From Solibacillus sp. FSL W7-1436 (GTDB taxonomy: Bacteria > Bacillota > Bacilli > Bacillales_A > Planococcaceae), in the NCBI RefSeq assembly GCF_038007305.1, contig NZ_JBBOWV010000001.1, positions 1,313,501 through 1,377,500 of the forward strand: 64,000 bases of DNA, read 5' to 3'. Position 1 is the stretch's first letter. Each line of letters opens with the position of its first letter. This document shows, one piece after another, positions 8,601 through 15,898 of this stretch. The position numbers were made by a program, and so were the translations under genes. The notes below the pieces were generated by a model. It did not search any database. It worked only from the letters and a program-made list of their open reading frames with translations, and had not been told where the DNA came from.

Positions 8601-9436
8601 ATCAGGACGGCAGCTTCACATTCCCGGTTACAGCTGAAACAAATGCTGTAACAGTAGTTATTACAGATGCTGCTGGTAATGTTGGAGAAGCGATTATCTT
8701 TGAAAAAGAAGTTACAGCACCTGTTGTAACCCTTTCTGTAAATCCGACTGAGCTGGACCTGACAGCTGGAGAAACTGCACAGCTTACGGTAACAGAAACA
8801 ACAACACCTGCTGAAGGTGATGCAACAGAAGAAGACGTAACTTCAAAAGCTACGTATGTTGTGGCAGATGAAAATGTTGCTACAGTTGTAAATGGTTTAG
8901 TAACTGCAGTAGCGGAAGGCACAACGGTAATTACTGTGTCACATGGCGAAAATGAAGCGACAGTAACTGTTACAGTTAAAGCTCCCGTCGTGGAAGAGCC
9001 AGTTGTAACTCTTGAAATCGACCAAGCTCAAGTTGAGACAAGAGTCGGTAAAGAAGTTTCGGTTAAAATTACTGAAGTAACAACTTTAAACGGTGAAACA
9101 ACGGAAAAAGATGTTACTAATCTTGCAAATTACCAAGTAGAAAACGATAAGATTGCTACTGTAAAAGCAGGTACTGTAAAAGGTAAAGGTCAGGGTACTA
9201 CTACTGTTACAGTAACATATGGTGAGCATACACTTACGTTTGATGTCAATGTTGTAAAGCCTGGTAACGGCAATGGTAACGGTAACGGCAATGGTAATGG
9301 CAACGGCAATGGCAACGGTAACGGCAATGGTAATGGCAACGGCAACGGTAATGGCAATGGCAACGGCAATGGCAACGGCAATGGCAACGGCAACGGCAAC
9401 GGCAACGGTAATGGTAACGGTCCTAAAAATAATTAA
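5636..9436 (+). CDS. Secreted subtilisin-like serine protease (S8, Vpr-type) with Big domains and Gly-Asn tail
   Basis: 1266 residues, starting at a TTG preceded by AAGGGG. A signal peptide (about 1-31, ending ASA) is followed by an I9-type propeptide (about 45-170). The catalytic domain has Asp230 (VAVLDTGIDADH), His292 (SHGTHVAGTIA) and Ser618 (GTSMATPHIAG). An inserted PA domain (about 420-550) separates His and Ser, as in Vpr and C5a-peptidase-like subtilases. After that come a beta-rich Fn3-like region and two Ig-like Big2 repeats (about 1020-1095 and 1110-1190). The last 57 residues are about 26 Gly-Asn dipeptides ending PKNN. There is no SLH, LPXTG or hydrophobic anchor, so it is probably released or wall-associated. 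Large exoproteases of this design serve nutrient scavenging or protein turnover at the cell surface. It is monocistronic with a strong terminator. Confidence 0.9.
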   Translation: MKKFKFTRFFSSILAFIMVFSLLVPFSNASAESKSFKQDGQSESVIQLKAAIAEQLSLSKDGPILHESLQNISGNQEVAVIVHLSEKPVALEQGISQVKGKKFSNARANEVRSNVKAQQAKVKKELTAKQVQMKQGYTFDTVLNGFAATIKANDIPKLLSVEGITLIEPDATVYASEEITTKSPKSKKSSELIKDEQLEAQMNTSISFLGIEKLWNEGIEGQGVKVAVLDTGIDADHPEFAGIYKGGKNFIPNSSTYSKPRADNDASETLPSERPAGTPEFNANGSSFYTSHGTHVAGTIAAIGANEFGIKGIAPKVDLYAYRVLGAYGSGATSGIVKAIETAVQEEMDVINLSLGGGANTETDAGSFAINNAMMAGTIGVVATGNSGPNRGTMGTPATARLGIAVGNTTNPETMYNGEVNITVGDYNLAKQLPLMGTTFGKNLSTQLQGEFDLVAIPGNGELKDFEGIDVEGKVALISRGDIAFVDKIANAKANGAVATIIHNFSGGTNAPNISGTFLGDSFEFLPTFDMSVTDGNAIRTALQDGTGKVSFGKFASTTTTGDDVNSSSSRGPSTPNFDIKPDVTAPGTNIMSTIPMYQADFPDAVYDEAYDRKTGTSMATPHIAGIAALVKQANPDWDAFDVKVALSNTAKVLDTAKYDVFSQGAGRVNAYAAAHPEILAYALDTAVLDGNGEIVENKKGTVTFGPQSLKDGNISVTKQILVKDIKGNGGNYNVSVDVTKTFGDAAVTVDQPTFTLAGEQLLNITLTASQAVAPSGSEILGFIHIDGGSTEASLPFAADFSNAAATTEIKDFKITETDLSFNGDGIKDSGVLSFTLTGDVGTNYIELWDIMNPEGGEYGDGYIGYLHSGASLGKGSYTLNVGGQYKPWGSAPATTIPDGLYTIDFTGLAATGIVAGYVGPIVVKTTKPEITGSETEGVVSGQVTDKYIDYNEELYLYGLDYDLNDKLKASYVATVNGEVQAPVAFDLNQDGSFTFPVTAETNAVTVVITDAAGNVGEAIIFEKEVTAPVVTLSVNPTELDLTAGETAQLTVTETTTPAEGDATEEDVTSKATYVVADENVATVVNGLVTAVAEGTTVITVSHGENEATVTVTVKAPVVEEPVVTLEIDQAQVETRVGKEVSVKITEVTTLNGETTEKDVTNLANYQVENDKIATVKAGTVKGKGQGTTTVTVTYGEHTLTFDVNVVKPGNGNGNGNGNGNGNGNGNGNGNGNGNGNGNGNGNGNGNGNGNGNGNGNGNGNGPKNN
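9263..9421 (+). repeat. GGNAAY hexanucleotide repeat encoding (Gly-Asn)n
   Basis: About 26 tandem copies of a GGY-AAY hexamer at the 3' end of the subtilase gene. Third positions of both codons vary (GGT/GGC, AAC/AAT), so the protein repeat is kept while the DNA repeat is imperfect. Slippage would change tail length in steps of two residues without breaking the frame. Confidence 0.95.
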
Positions 9437-9452
9437 TATTTTTGCTAGTATT

Positions 9453-9501
9453 GCTAAGTTTAAGACTCCATATACAATGGAGCTTAAACTTAGCTTTTTT
9501 T
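9453..9501 (+). terminator. Strong terminator of the subtilase gene
   Basis: Stem GCTAAGTTTAAGACTCCA / TGGAGCTTAAACTTAGC with one mismatch and a 7-nt loop, followed by seven T residues on the plus strand. Confidence 0.9.
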
Positions 9502-9547
9502 ATCCTTAAGAAAAAGGATGCCTTTTATCAAAGCACCCTTTCAAACT

Positions 9548-10831
9548 TTATCCAATTACTATTTCTTTTTTCTTATTAAACTCTTCATTTTCCAAGTTCA
9601 CTTTTTCCGGTTTGACAACGAAGATACTAATTAAAGTCGCAATCGTGAACAAAGCGGCGATTACGTATAATACCATGTCATAGGATTGTGTTTTTTCAAG
9701 GATAATTGCACTTAGCTGATTGCCCGTCAAACCTGCAAAAGCCCATGCTGATAAAGCTAAACCATGTACAGTTGAAATACTGTCGATACCGAATCGGTCT
9801 GATAATAGCGGCGGTAAAGACGAGAAACCTCCACCGTAACCTGCATTTACAATACAAAGTAAGGCAATGATAAGAATCGCCATAGAATTATTTATTCCGT
9901 CAAATACAACCGTACATAAAATGATGCTAATAGAAGAAATGAAAATAATTTTGTAAATGGAGTTACGATCTTTCAGGCGATCTCCCCACGCAGAAAATGC
10001 AATTCGCCCACCTGCATTGAAAATGGCAGTGAGGGAACTAACTAAACCAATCGCTCCAAATCCAATGAAAGCCAAAATCCCTTTTTCCTGGGATATTAAT
10101 GCCAAGCCACATGTAATATTAATATAGAACATTAGCCAAATACCGATAAATGTTTTATTCGTCAATACTTTTCTATAGCTGAAGCTATACATTGCAGTAC
10201 TTTCTTCTTCATATCCTGCCGGTTTCTTTAAAATTAAGTGTCCGACAACCATCATTACTAAATAGATCGCCGCTAAAATATAAAACATTGTATAGATATT
10301 TGTAGGGTTTACTAACAGCCCTTCACTATTTCGATTGCCGAGTAACTTTTCCATTAACGGACTTGCAATAACTTTCGCTAACCCGAAGCCGGCAACAGCA
10401 AGGCCCGTTGCCAATCCCTTCTGTTCTTTAAACCAAAGCATCAGTGTTTTTACAGGTGTTAAATAGCCGATTCCAAGTCCAATCCCCATAACAACACCAT
10501 ATGAAATATAAATACCAATCAATGATTTTTGATAAATAAAGAAACCTGTTGCTGCCATACCTGCAACAAAAAATATTGCCGCAAGCAAGGATGACTTATG
10601 AATATCCTTTTCAACAAATTTTCCGCCAAATGCCGCAGACATACCAAGAACAAAAATAGCTATACTGAATGCCCATTCCACTTCACTGACAGGTTTTTCG
10701 ACATAAGAGGCAATATCCCCCTTAAATAACGACCAGCAATAAACAGTACCAATACTACAGTGAATCAATAAAGCTGGAATGACCGCACGCATCCATTTAT
10801 TTTCAAACTTACCCACTTCAAAACTCCTCAT
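9548..10831 (-). CDS. OFA-family MFS transporter (oxalate/formate antiporter family)
   Basis: 427 residues with about 12 predicted membrane helices. The N-terminus HCSIGTVYCWSLFKGDIASY and the helix 4-5 stretch GIGLGIGYLTPVKTLMLWF followed by QKGLATGLAVAGFG are hallmark sequences of the OFA family (OxlT, YhjX). Known members exchange oxalate/formate or respond to and transport pyruvate-like monocarboxylates; substrate cannot be read here. It is monocistronic. No neighbouring oxalyl-CoA or formate genes support an oxalate role, so a general carboxylate exporter/importer is the safer description. Confidence 0.85.
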   Translation of the reverse strand: MRSFEVGKFENKWMRAVIPALLIHCSIGTVYCWSLFKGDIASYVEKPVSEVEWAFSIAIFVLGMSAAFGGKFVEKDIHKSSLLAAIFFVAGMAATGFFIYQKSLIGIYISYGVVMGIGLGIGYLTPVKTLMLWFKEQKGLATGLAVAGFGLAKVIASPLMEKLLGNRNSEGLLVNPTNIYTMFYILAAIYLVMMVVGHLILKKPAGYEEESTAMYSFSYRKVLTNKTFIGIWLMFYINITCGLALISQEKGILAFIGFGAIGLVSSLTAIFNAGGRIAFSAWGDRLKDRNSIYKIIFISSISIILCTVVFDGINNSMAILIIALLCIVNAGYGGGFSSLPPLLSDRFGIDSISTVHGLALSAWAFAGLTGNQLSAIILEKTQSYDMVLYVIAALFTIATLISIFVVKPEKVNLENEEFNKKKEIVIG

Positions 10832-11135
10832 TATTCATTTATTCTAAAAACGAACTTTAATTAAAATAAAATAAAAATAGTTCGTATATTATTCATATTA
10901 TTAATAATAATAAGTAATTTATAGAATAAATATTTTATTTTCACGAACATTAACAAAGTGATTATATAATAGTATTCACGATAATTGAATACTATTTTTT
11001 TGAATTCCGGAAATACTTCGCGAATTATTCGAATTATTCTGTGCTTAATTACATAAAAAAACAGTCTAATTAAAGTAATTAGACTGTTTGAGGCAGAAAA
11101 TTTTACCAATTTATTTCAGTGAATATAATTAAAAT
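10832..11135. other. AT-rich intergenic gap
   Basis: About 300 nt between two minus-strand genes. It contains the terminator described at 11054-11088 and otherwise only very AT-rich sequence that presumably includes the OFA transporter promoter. An 82-codon open frame across it has no family resemblance and spans the terminator. Confidence 0.6.
11054..11088 (-). terminator. Terminator of the DUF4230 gene
   Basis: Perfect 13-bp stem AACAGTCTAATTA / TAATTAGACTGTT with a 3-nt loop, followed on the minus strand by seven T residues. Confidence 0.9.
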
Positions 11136-11879
11136 CTATTTAAAAGATATTTTCACAGTATAGCCCAGATTTCTGAAAAAACCTGTGAGAACTTTCTCCG
11201 CACTTTTTTCTGCCGATTCCAACAAACCTGTTTCAATGACCTCATCTTTTATTTTTTTCTGTGCTTCCGCTGCCAGATCAAACCCTTCATCCCATTTCAC
11301 TTCCCCACGGAATAATCCTTCATCCGAGAAAGTTTTGACATTTTCCATCTGAATAGCGGGATCCTGGATAAGCTTTGCACGTGGCAGAACGATCTCCAGC
11401 TCTTTGTCATCTTCATTGACTTTAATATCATCCGATGTTACTTCTTTAAGATCAACACCTGCAATGACTGTGGCGGGGACTATTAATAATAGTTCTCTTT
11501 TTGTGCCTGGGAAATTAACCGAAATATCATTACCGAACAGTTTATTATCTTCTTGCTCAATGATCACCTTCATATGGGCTTCAGCTGTTGCAAGCGTCGC
11601 TAATTCCTGGATCTGTTCTACAAATACAGTACTTTCTTTTTTTAATGTGTTACCGAAAAATAACCAAGTACCCCCGAATGTGATAAGGATAAGAAGCAAT
11701 GCAATTAATAAAATCTTAAAACCCCAAAATTTAAATATAACTTTAAATATTGCTCCGGAAATATTGTTGGTTCCACTGCGCTGTCCTATAACCGCGGTGG
11801 CAGCACTTTCTTCCTCACCCTTTTTCAATTCCTGCAGTACTTGTTCAATTTGTGTCAATGCTTCATCTTTTTTACTCAT
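11136..11879 (-). CDS. DUF4230-family membrane-anchored protein
   Basis: 247 residues from the ATG at 11879, which follows a GGGGGAGG ribosome site; an upstream in-frame extension is part of the leader. There is a charged cytoplasmic N-terminus with a short coiled-coil-like stretch (residues 1-25), one transmembrane helix (about 50-75: WGFKILLIALLLILITFGGT) and an extracytoplasmic domain. That domain contains TAEAHMKVIIEQEDNKLFG, VPATVIAGVDLKEV and EIVLPRAKL, typical of DUF4230 proteins. The family is widespread in Firmicutes and Bacteroidetes and has no firmly established function. It is monocistronic with its own terminator. Confidence 0.75.
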   Translation of the reverse strand: MSKKDEALTQIEQVLQELKKGEEESAATAVIGQRSGTNNISGAIFKVIFKFWGFKILLIALLLILITFGGTWLFFGNTLKKESTVFVEQIQELATLATAEAHMKVIIEQEDNKLFGNDISVNFPGTKRELLLIVPATVIAGVDLKEVTSDDIKVNEDDKELEIVLPRAKLIQDPAIQMENVKTFSDEGLFRGEVKWDEGFDLAAEAQKKIKDEVIETGLLESAEKSAEKVLTGFFRNLGYTVKISFK

Positions 11880-12018
11880 GGCACCTCCCCCTCCCTTTAT
11901 GTTGTTGAGGAAAATCATATTATAATTACCATATTTATACTTGAATATCATAACAAATAATAATTAAAAAAGGTTACTACGAGATATAACGGAGAATATG
12001 TAATCCTTTTCATAAAAA

Positions 12019-12324
12019 CTGAAAAAATATGAGCAGCAAATCAATCAAAACGGTTTTCTATTTGTTCTGTCAGGGCGCATTTTGCCATTCCTTCCTACGA
12101 ATTTGATCAACATCGTATCCGGCTTAAGCAAAATGAAAATATCTTATTTTATCTCAGCTACTACAATTGGCAACATGATTTATGGACTTGTACTAGCCTC
12201 TGTTTCCTATGGAATTGTCTCTGTCTCACATCAATATCGGCAACTATTTTATGTGATTATTGCAGTTGCCGCCATTATCGTTGCGGTCCGATTCATCAAA
12301 AAGCAGCGCACAAGCAATATTTAA
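12019..12324 (+). pseudogene. 5'-truncated VTT/TVP38 (SNARE-associated) membrane protein
   Basis: An open frame of about 101 codons beginning directly after a stop codon. It contains FVLSGRILPFLPTNLINIVS and ISAT(T)IGNMIYG, the conserved VTT-domain motif of DedA/TVP38/TMEM64 proteins, and ends normally with a charged tail (FIKKQRTSNI). Family members are around 190-230 residues, so the first half, including two membrane helices, is missing. There is no plausible start or ribosome site before the motif. The normal 3' end with terminator is retained, so this looks like a remnant after a 5' deletion or rearrangement between the DUF4230 and TetR genes. Confidence 0.75.
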
Positions 12325-12352
12325 AAAAGAAGGTATTGCACCTTCTTTTTTA
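12323..12352 (+). terminator. Terminator after the VTT remnant
   Basis: AAAAAAGAAGGT / ACCTTCTTTTTT with a 5-nt loop and a T-rich tail on the plus strand; it could act bidirectionally for the convergent TetR gene. Confidence 0.85.
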
Positions 12353-12415
12353 TTTTGATTATTAGCCTCTATATCGGCTGTACCGTATGCCCAGGCCATA
12401 CCGTCTGTAGGAATG

Positions 12416-13006
12416 CTAAGTATTCTTCCTTTGAATAAAGGAGATTATATTAATATATAATGCTGTCATTTCTTCAGGGGTCTTGTCTAAATTATTTTGA
12501 ACCCATTGTTCAATCAGTCCTAAAAAAGCAGATGTGATAAAGGCTAAGAAGTATTCCATCGGCACATTTAAATTTGCATTGAAGCTTTCATTTCCCTCCA
12601 GGTTTACACGCACTTTTTCTGAAAAGGCTGCTCTAAACCGAAGATGAAAACCCGCTCTTCCATGTTCACTTAAAAAGATTTTTAAAAGTGGTGCGTGCAT
12701 TTTAATCGAATTAAATAAAGCGGAAGCTAATTGTTCCTGTTCTTTTTCGAACGTATGTACAGAAGAATAGTTCGATTGCAATTCATCAATATGATCCCCA
12801 AGTTCTTCGAATAGTTGGGCTTCAATCTGGTCCAGCAAATCAAACTTATCGATAAAGTGTAAATAGAACGTTCCCCGATTAATCTTGGCTGTTTTCGCAA
12901 TATCCCTTACTGTAATTGACTCGAAAGTTTTCTTTTCCAGCATCTCCATAAAGGATTTTTGAATAAGCTCCTTTGTTCTGCGATTTTTTTCAGTATAAAC
13001 GCTCAA
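12416..13006 (-). CDS. TetR-family transcriptional regulator
   Basis: About 196 residues. The N-terminal helix-turn-helix is clear: TVRDIAKTAKINRGTFYLHF followed by DKFDLLDQIE. The C-terminal half is helical, of the type seen in YsiA/DhaS-like regulators. The start is placed at the TTG at 13006 (LSVYTEKNRR), about 7 nt behind GAGGGTG; an ATG at 13027/13024 would add 7 residues that overlap the ribosome site. No target gene is adjacent on a divergent strand. The truncated VTT gene converges with it, and the symporter operon is upstream on the same strand, so its regulon is unknown. Confidence 0.85.
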   Translation of the reverse strand: MSVYTEKNRRTKELIQKSFMEMLEKKTFESITVRDIAKTAKINRGTFYLHFIDKFDLLDQIEAQLFEELGDHIDELQSNYSSVHTFEKEQEQLASALFNSIKMHAPLLKIFLSEHGRAGFHLRFRAAFSEKVRVNLEGNESFNANLNVPMEYFLAFITSAFLGLIEQWVQNNLDKTPEEMTALYINIISFIQRKNT

Positions 13007-13164
13007 AAAAGCACCCTCTTTCATCAAAATTGAACAATCTGTTTATTTTATTGATCGCTTTGAATTCTTATTAAATTATAAAACAAACAAATAATAATAA
13101 ACAGCATGTTGAAATTTCAGAAAAAGATAAATTGGAGATTAAATAGAAAAAATTTAGCTTGGAT

Positions 13165-13232
13165 GCCAATAAAAACTCCCCAATCGATAAACAGATTTTT
13201 GTAATTCATCTGTCTACCTGTTGGGGAGCATA
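13165..13232 (-). terminator. Terminator of the symporter operon
   Basis: Outer stem CTCCCCAA / TTGGGGAG enclosing an inner ACAGAT / ATCTGT stem, followed by TTTTTATT on the minus strand. It sits about 60 nt after the symporter stop codon. Confidence 0.75.
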
Positions 13233-13293
13233 TCTTTATATTTTGGCTTCAATAAAATTTTGCTAAAAAACAATGGAACTGCGTCTTAATCTT

Positions 13294-14961
13294 TTACTCT
13301 TGTGATGATCCGTCATTTAAATAAACTTCACCTTCTTTATAAACCATCTGTTCTGGATAACGGAGGTTTATAACTGCATCTTGAAGTTCTTGAGAAGGAG
13401 CCCGTGTTGAAAGCGAAACAATAATATTAGTTGCGAAGGCTGCAATTGCTCCGAAAACACCGGCCCCAGTATCAATAATGCCTAATACCGTAAAGCCGCC
13501 ATACTTAGCACTGAAAATATAAATAAGTGTTACCGCTAAGCCGACAAGCATACCTGCTATTGTTCCTTTTGCATTAGCACGCTTCCACCAGACACCTAAA
13601 ACGAGTGCCGGGAAGAAAGTACCTGTTGCAAGTGCAAATGCCCATGCAACAATTTGGGTAATGGCACCAGGTGGGTTTAATGCAATAATCCCAGCTAATA
13701 GTGTTGCAACAACAATTGAAATACGTCCTATTAACAGGCGTTTTTGTTCAGATGCCTGTGGATTGATGATGCGGTAATAAATATCGTGTGCAAATGAAGA
13801 GGAAATAGAAATCATTAAACCACCAGCTGTAGATAAGGCAGCCGCCATTGCGCCTGCTGCCACGAGCCCAATAACAAATACACCTAGATTTGCAATTTCG
13901 GGTGTTGCCATTACGACAATATCGTTGGCAATTTGCAGTTCAAGCCACTGAAGAATACCATCACCATTCGCATCTGCTATTCCCAATTTTCCAGTATCAA
14001 TCCATGATTGAGTCCAGGCAGGCAGTTCAGCAATTTTATTACCAGCAACTTCCGTCATTAATATAAAACGAGCAAAAGCTGCATAAGCTGGTGCACTAAA
14101 ATATAAAAGCCCGATAAAAACTAATGCCCATGCACCTGACCAACGTGCTGCCTTCATAGTACCTACTGTATAAAAACGTACGATTACGTGCGGAAGTCCC
14201 GCTGTACCACACATTAGCGTGAACATAAGAGCTAAAAACTGCCACTTGGTTCCATTTGTAAATGGTGCAAAATACTCCGAAATACCGAGCTCCCGGTCGA
14301 GTTCACCCATTTTTGTTAAAATTTCGCCATAGGAAATCCATGGTAAGGGGTTACTAGTCAAATGTAGTGACATAAAAATAACAGGTACTAAATAGGCGAT
14401 AATTAAAATGACGTATTGTGCAACTTGAGTCCAAGTAATACCTTTCATACCACCAAATGCAGCATAAAATGCGATGAGCACAACGCCGATCATTGTTCCT
14501 ATTTTCGCATCAATTTCAAAGAGACGTCCGATTACTACACCAGAACCTGATAGCTGCCCGATTGAATACGTGAAGCTGATAATAATTGTACATAGAGCTG
14601 CTATAATTAGTGCTGCCTTACTATTGAAACGGTCTCCGATAAATTCAGGCACAGTATAGCGACCAAATTTACGAAGCTGTGGCGCGAGTAATATTGATAA
14701 AAATAAATAACCGCCAGTCCATCCCATAATATAAGCCAACCCGTCATAGCCAAGTAACATGATCGTACCAGCCATCCCGATAAAGGATGCTGCACTCATC
14801 CAGTCTGCCCCAATTGCCATACCGTTAAAAATTGGCGGTACTCCACGACCGGCAACATAAAAGTCCGATGTTTGTTTAGCAGTATTATAAACTGCTATCC
14901 AAATATATAAAGCAAATGTAGCTAATATAATCAACATTGAAACTATAAATTGAGTATCCAT
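13294..14961 (-). CDS. Sodium:solute symporter (acetate/ActP-like, SSS family)
   Basis: 555 residues, about 13 predicted membrane helices. It has the SSS-family motif region GAFGGMKGITWTQVAQY-like (AAFGGMKGITWTQ, then VAQYVILIIAYLVP) and an N-terminal FYVAGRGVPPIFNGMAIGAD typical of the ActP/YjcG branch that brings in acetate or other short monocarboxylates with Na+. The gene directly upstream encodes a DUF4212 protein, the usual small partner of this branch, 16 nt away, and a third tiny membrane protein precedes that. It acts in the cytoplasmic membrane. Substrate specificity (acetate, propionate, pyruvate) is not decidable from sequence. Confidence 0.88.
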   Translation of the reverse strand: MDTQFIVSMLIILATFALYIWIAVYNTAKQTSDFYVAGRGVPPIFNGMAIGADWMSAASFIGMAGTIMLLGYDGLAYIMGWTGGYLFLSILLAPQLRKFGRYTVPEFIGDRFNSKAALIIAALCTIIISFTYSIGQLSGSGVVIGRLFEIDAKIGTMIGVVLIAFYAAFGGMKGITWTQVAQYVILIIAYLVPVIFMSLHLTSNPLPWISYGEILTKMGELDRELGISEYFAPFTNGTKWQFLALMFTLMCGTAGLPHVIVRFYTVGTMKAARWSGAWALVFIGLLYFSAPAYAAFARFILMTEVAGNKIAELPAWTQSWIDTGKLGIADANGDGILQWLELQIANDIVVMATPEIANLGVFVIGLVAAGAMAAALSTAGGLMISISSSFAHDIYYRIINPQASEQKRLLIGRISIVVATLLAGIIALNPPGAITQIVAWAFALATGTFFPALVLGVWWKRANAKGTIAGMLVGLAVTLIYIFSAKYGGFTVLGIIDTGAGVFGAIAAFATNIIVSLSTRAPSQELQDAVINLRYPEQMVYKEGEVYLNDGSSQE

Positions 14962-14977
14962 AAATTACCCCCTTCCA

Positions 14978-15280
14978 TTAATGATTAATCATATTGTTTG
15001 AACCAATTTCTTCATTTCGCTCTTCACTGATCCCATACTTTTTATCAATTTTGTCCCCTACCATTGCATTTACAAACAGTAAAACAATGAAAGTAAATAA
15101 GGCTCCAATCCCCCCCATAAAATAGTGGAACGGGAATCCTAAAAACTGAACGTCGGTTAATGAGTCTGCAAACGCTACCATTACATAAGACACTAAAAAC
15201 CAAATAGCAAAATAAATAGCCATGTACGTATTTTTCTCACGGAAATAGGCATCAGCAACTTTTTTGTCGATTTTTTTCAT
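14978..15280 (-). CDS. DUF4212 sodium-symporter small subunit
   Basis: 100 residues with two hydrophobic helices: MAIYFAIWFLVSYVMVAFAD, and a second from about residue 50, FHYFMGGIGALFTFIVLLF. The intervening PFHYFMG and following VNAMVGDKIDKKYG match the DUF4212 pattern. These proteins are nearly always encoded immediately before an SSS-family symporter and are thought to form part of the transporter. Here the symporter gene begins 16 nt downstream on the same strand. Confidence 0.88.
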   Translation of the reverse strand: MKKIDKKVADAYFREKNTYMAIYFAIWFLVSYVMVAFADSLTDVQFLGFPFHYFMGGIGALFTFIVLLFVNAMVGDKIDKKYGISEERNEEIGSNNMINH

Positions 15281-15303
15281 CTAGACCTTCTTTCTTCAAA
15301 TTT

Positions 15304-15480
15304 TTAACGTAAATCAAAAATGAAAAGAATTGTTTCCTTTAAAGGAAGTGGTACTAAAATCACTTTAACAACCATTAAAATCATAAGTCCTATTACAGGA
15401 AAGGTGAGAGCGATGAAACGTTTTTTAATCAGTCCATAAGCAAGACAGCAAATGGAGAAAAGAATAATGAACAGAAGCAA
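15304..15480 (-). CDS. 58-residue membrane protein at the head of the symporter operon
   Basis: A short frame starting at a TTG 6-9 nt after GGGGG and ending 23 nt before the DUF4212 start. It encodes two hydrophobic helices (LLLFIILFSICCLAYGLI, and LTFPVIGLMILMVVKVILV) joined by KKRFIA. There is no ATG, so it is easy to overlook. Codon use and spacing fit a real third member of the operon; similar tiny membrane ORFs upstream of DUF4212 genes would confirm it. Function unknown. Confidence 0.6.
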   Translation of the reverse strand: MLLFIILFSICCLAYGLIKKRFIALTFPVIGLMILMVVKVILVPLPLKETILFIFDLR

Positions 15481-15592
15481 CAAATTCCCCCTATGTCTTT
15501 ATGTTTTTTTTAATGTATGTCGAAAAAGTCCAGGATAAAACGACTATGGAATAAAAAAATCCAGTTGATTAGGGATTACTAAAATAGACCAG

Positions 15593-15644
15593 CAAAAAAA
15601 TAAAACCATCTGGGACGATGGTAAATCAACGTTCCAGATGGTTT
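15593..15644 (-). terminator. Terminator of the sulfatase gene
   Basis: Stem AAACCATCTGG / CCAGATGGTTT, with extra pairing in the loop side (ACG/CGT), followed on the minus strand by a T-rich run (TTTTATTTTTTT). It lies 255 nt beyond the sulfatase stop codon, leaving a long 3' untranslated segment. Confidence 0.8.
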
Positions 15645-15844
15645 AAACTGTCCAATATGGGTTTTCATTCGAACTTAAACACAGAATACATAATTATTAA
15701 AGATTTCACGGTTTACTGTGTTATATTGGAATAGTAGTAAATGACCACATATTTTTGACATCAAAAATGTTAATTTAAGCTTATTAAATCAGCATTATTG
15801 GGTGCCAAACCCATTAGAGTTCTTCAGGAACAAAGAATTCTACC

Positions 15845-15876
15845 GCAGTATCTCCCCGTGAGATGCTGCTTTTTTT
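15845..15876 (+). terminator. Plus-strand terminator with no annotated gene upstream
   Basis: GCAGTATCTC / GAGATGCTGC with a 5-nt loop, followed by seven T residues on the plus strand. Every neighbouring gene is on the minus strand, so it would end an unannotated plus-strand RNA of up to about 200 nt or an antisense transcript of the sulfatase 3' region. The stretch 15485-15840 otherwise shows no gene. Confidence 0.6.
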
Positions 15877-15898
15877 GTGTTTTAGAAGAAATTCCTTA

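Noticed and set aside
9190-9405. Antisense frame of Pro-Leu repeats
   Set aside because: It is the complement of the Gly-Asn repeat, with no start signal or family.
10861-11109. 82-codon minus-strand frame
   Set aside because: AT-rich low-complexity sequence that spans a clear terminator; no ribosome site or family resemblance.
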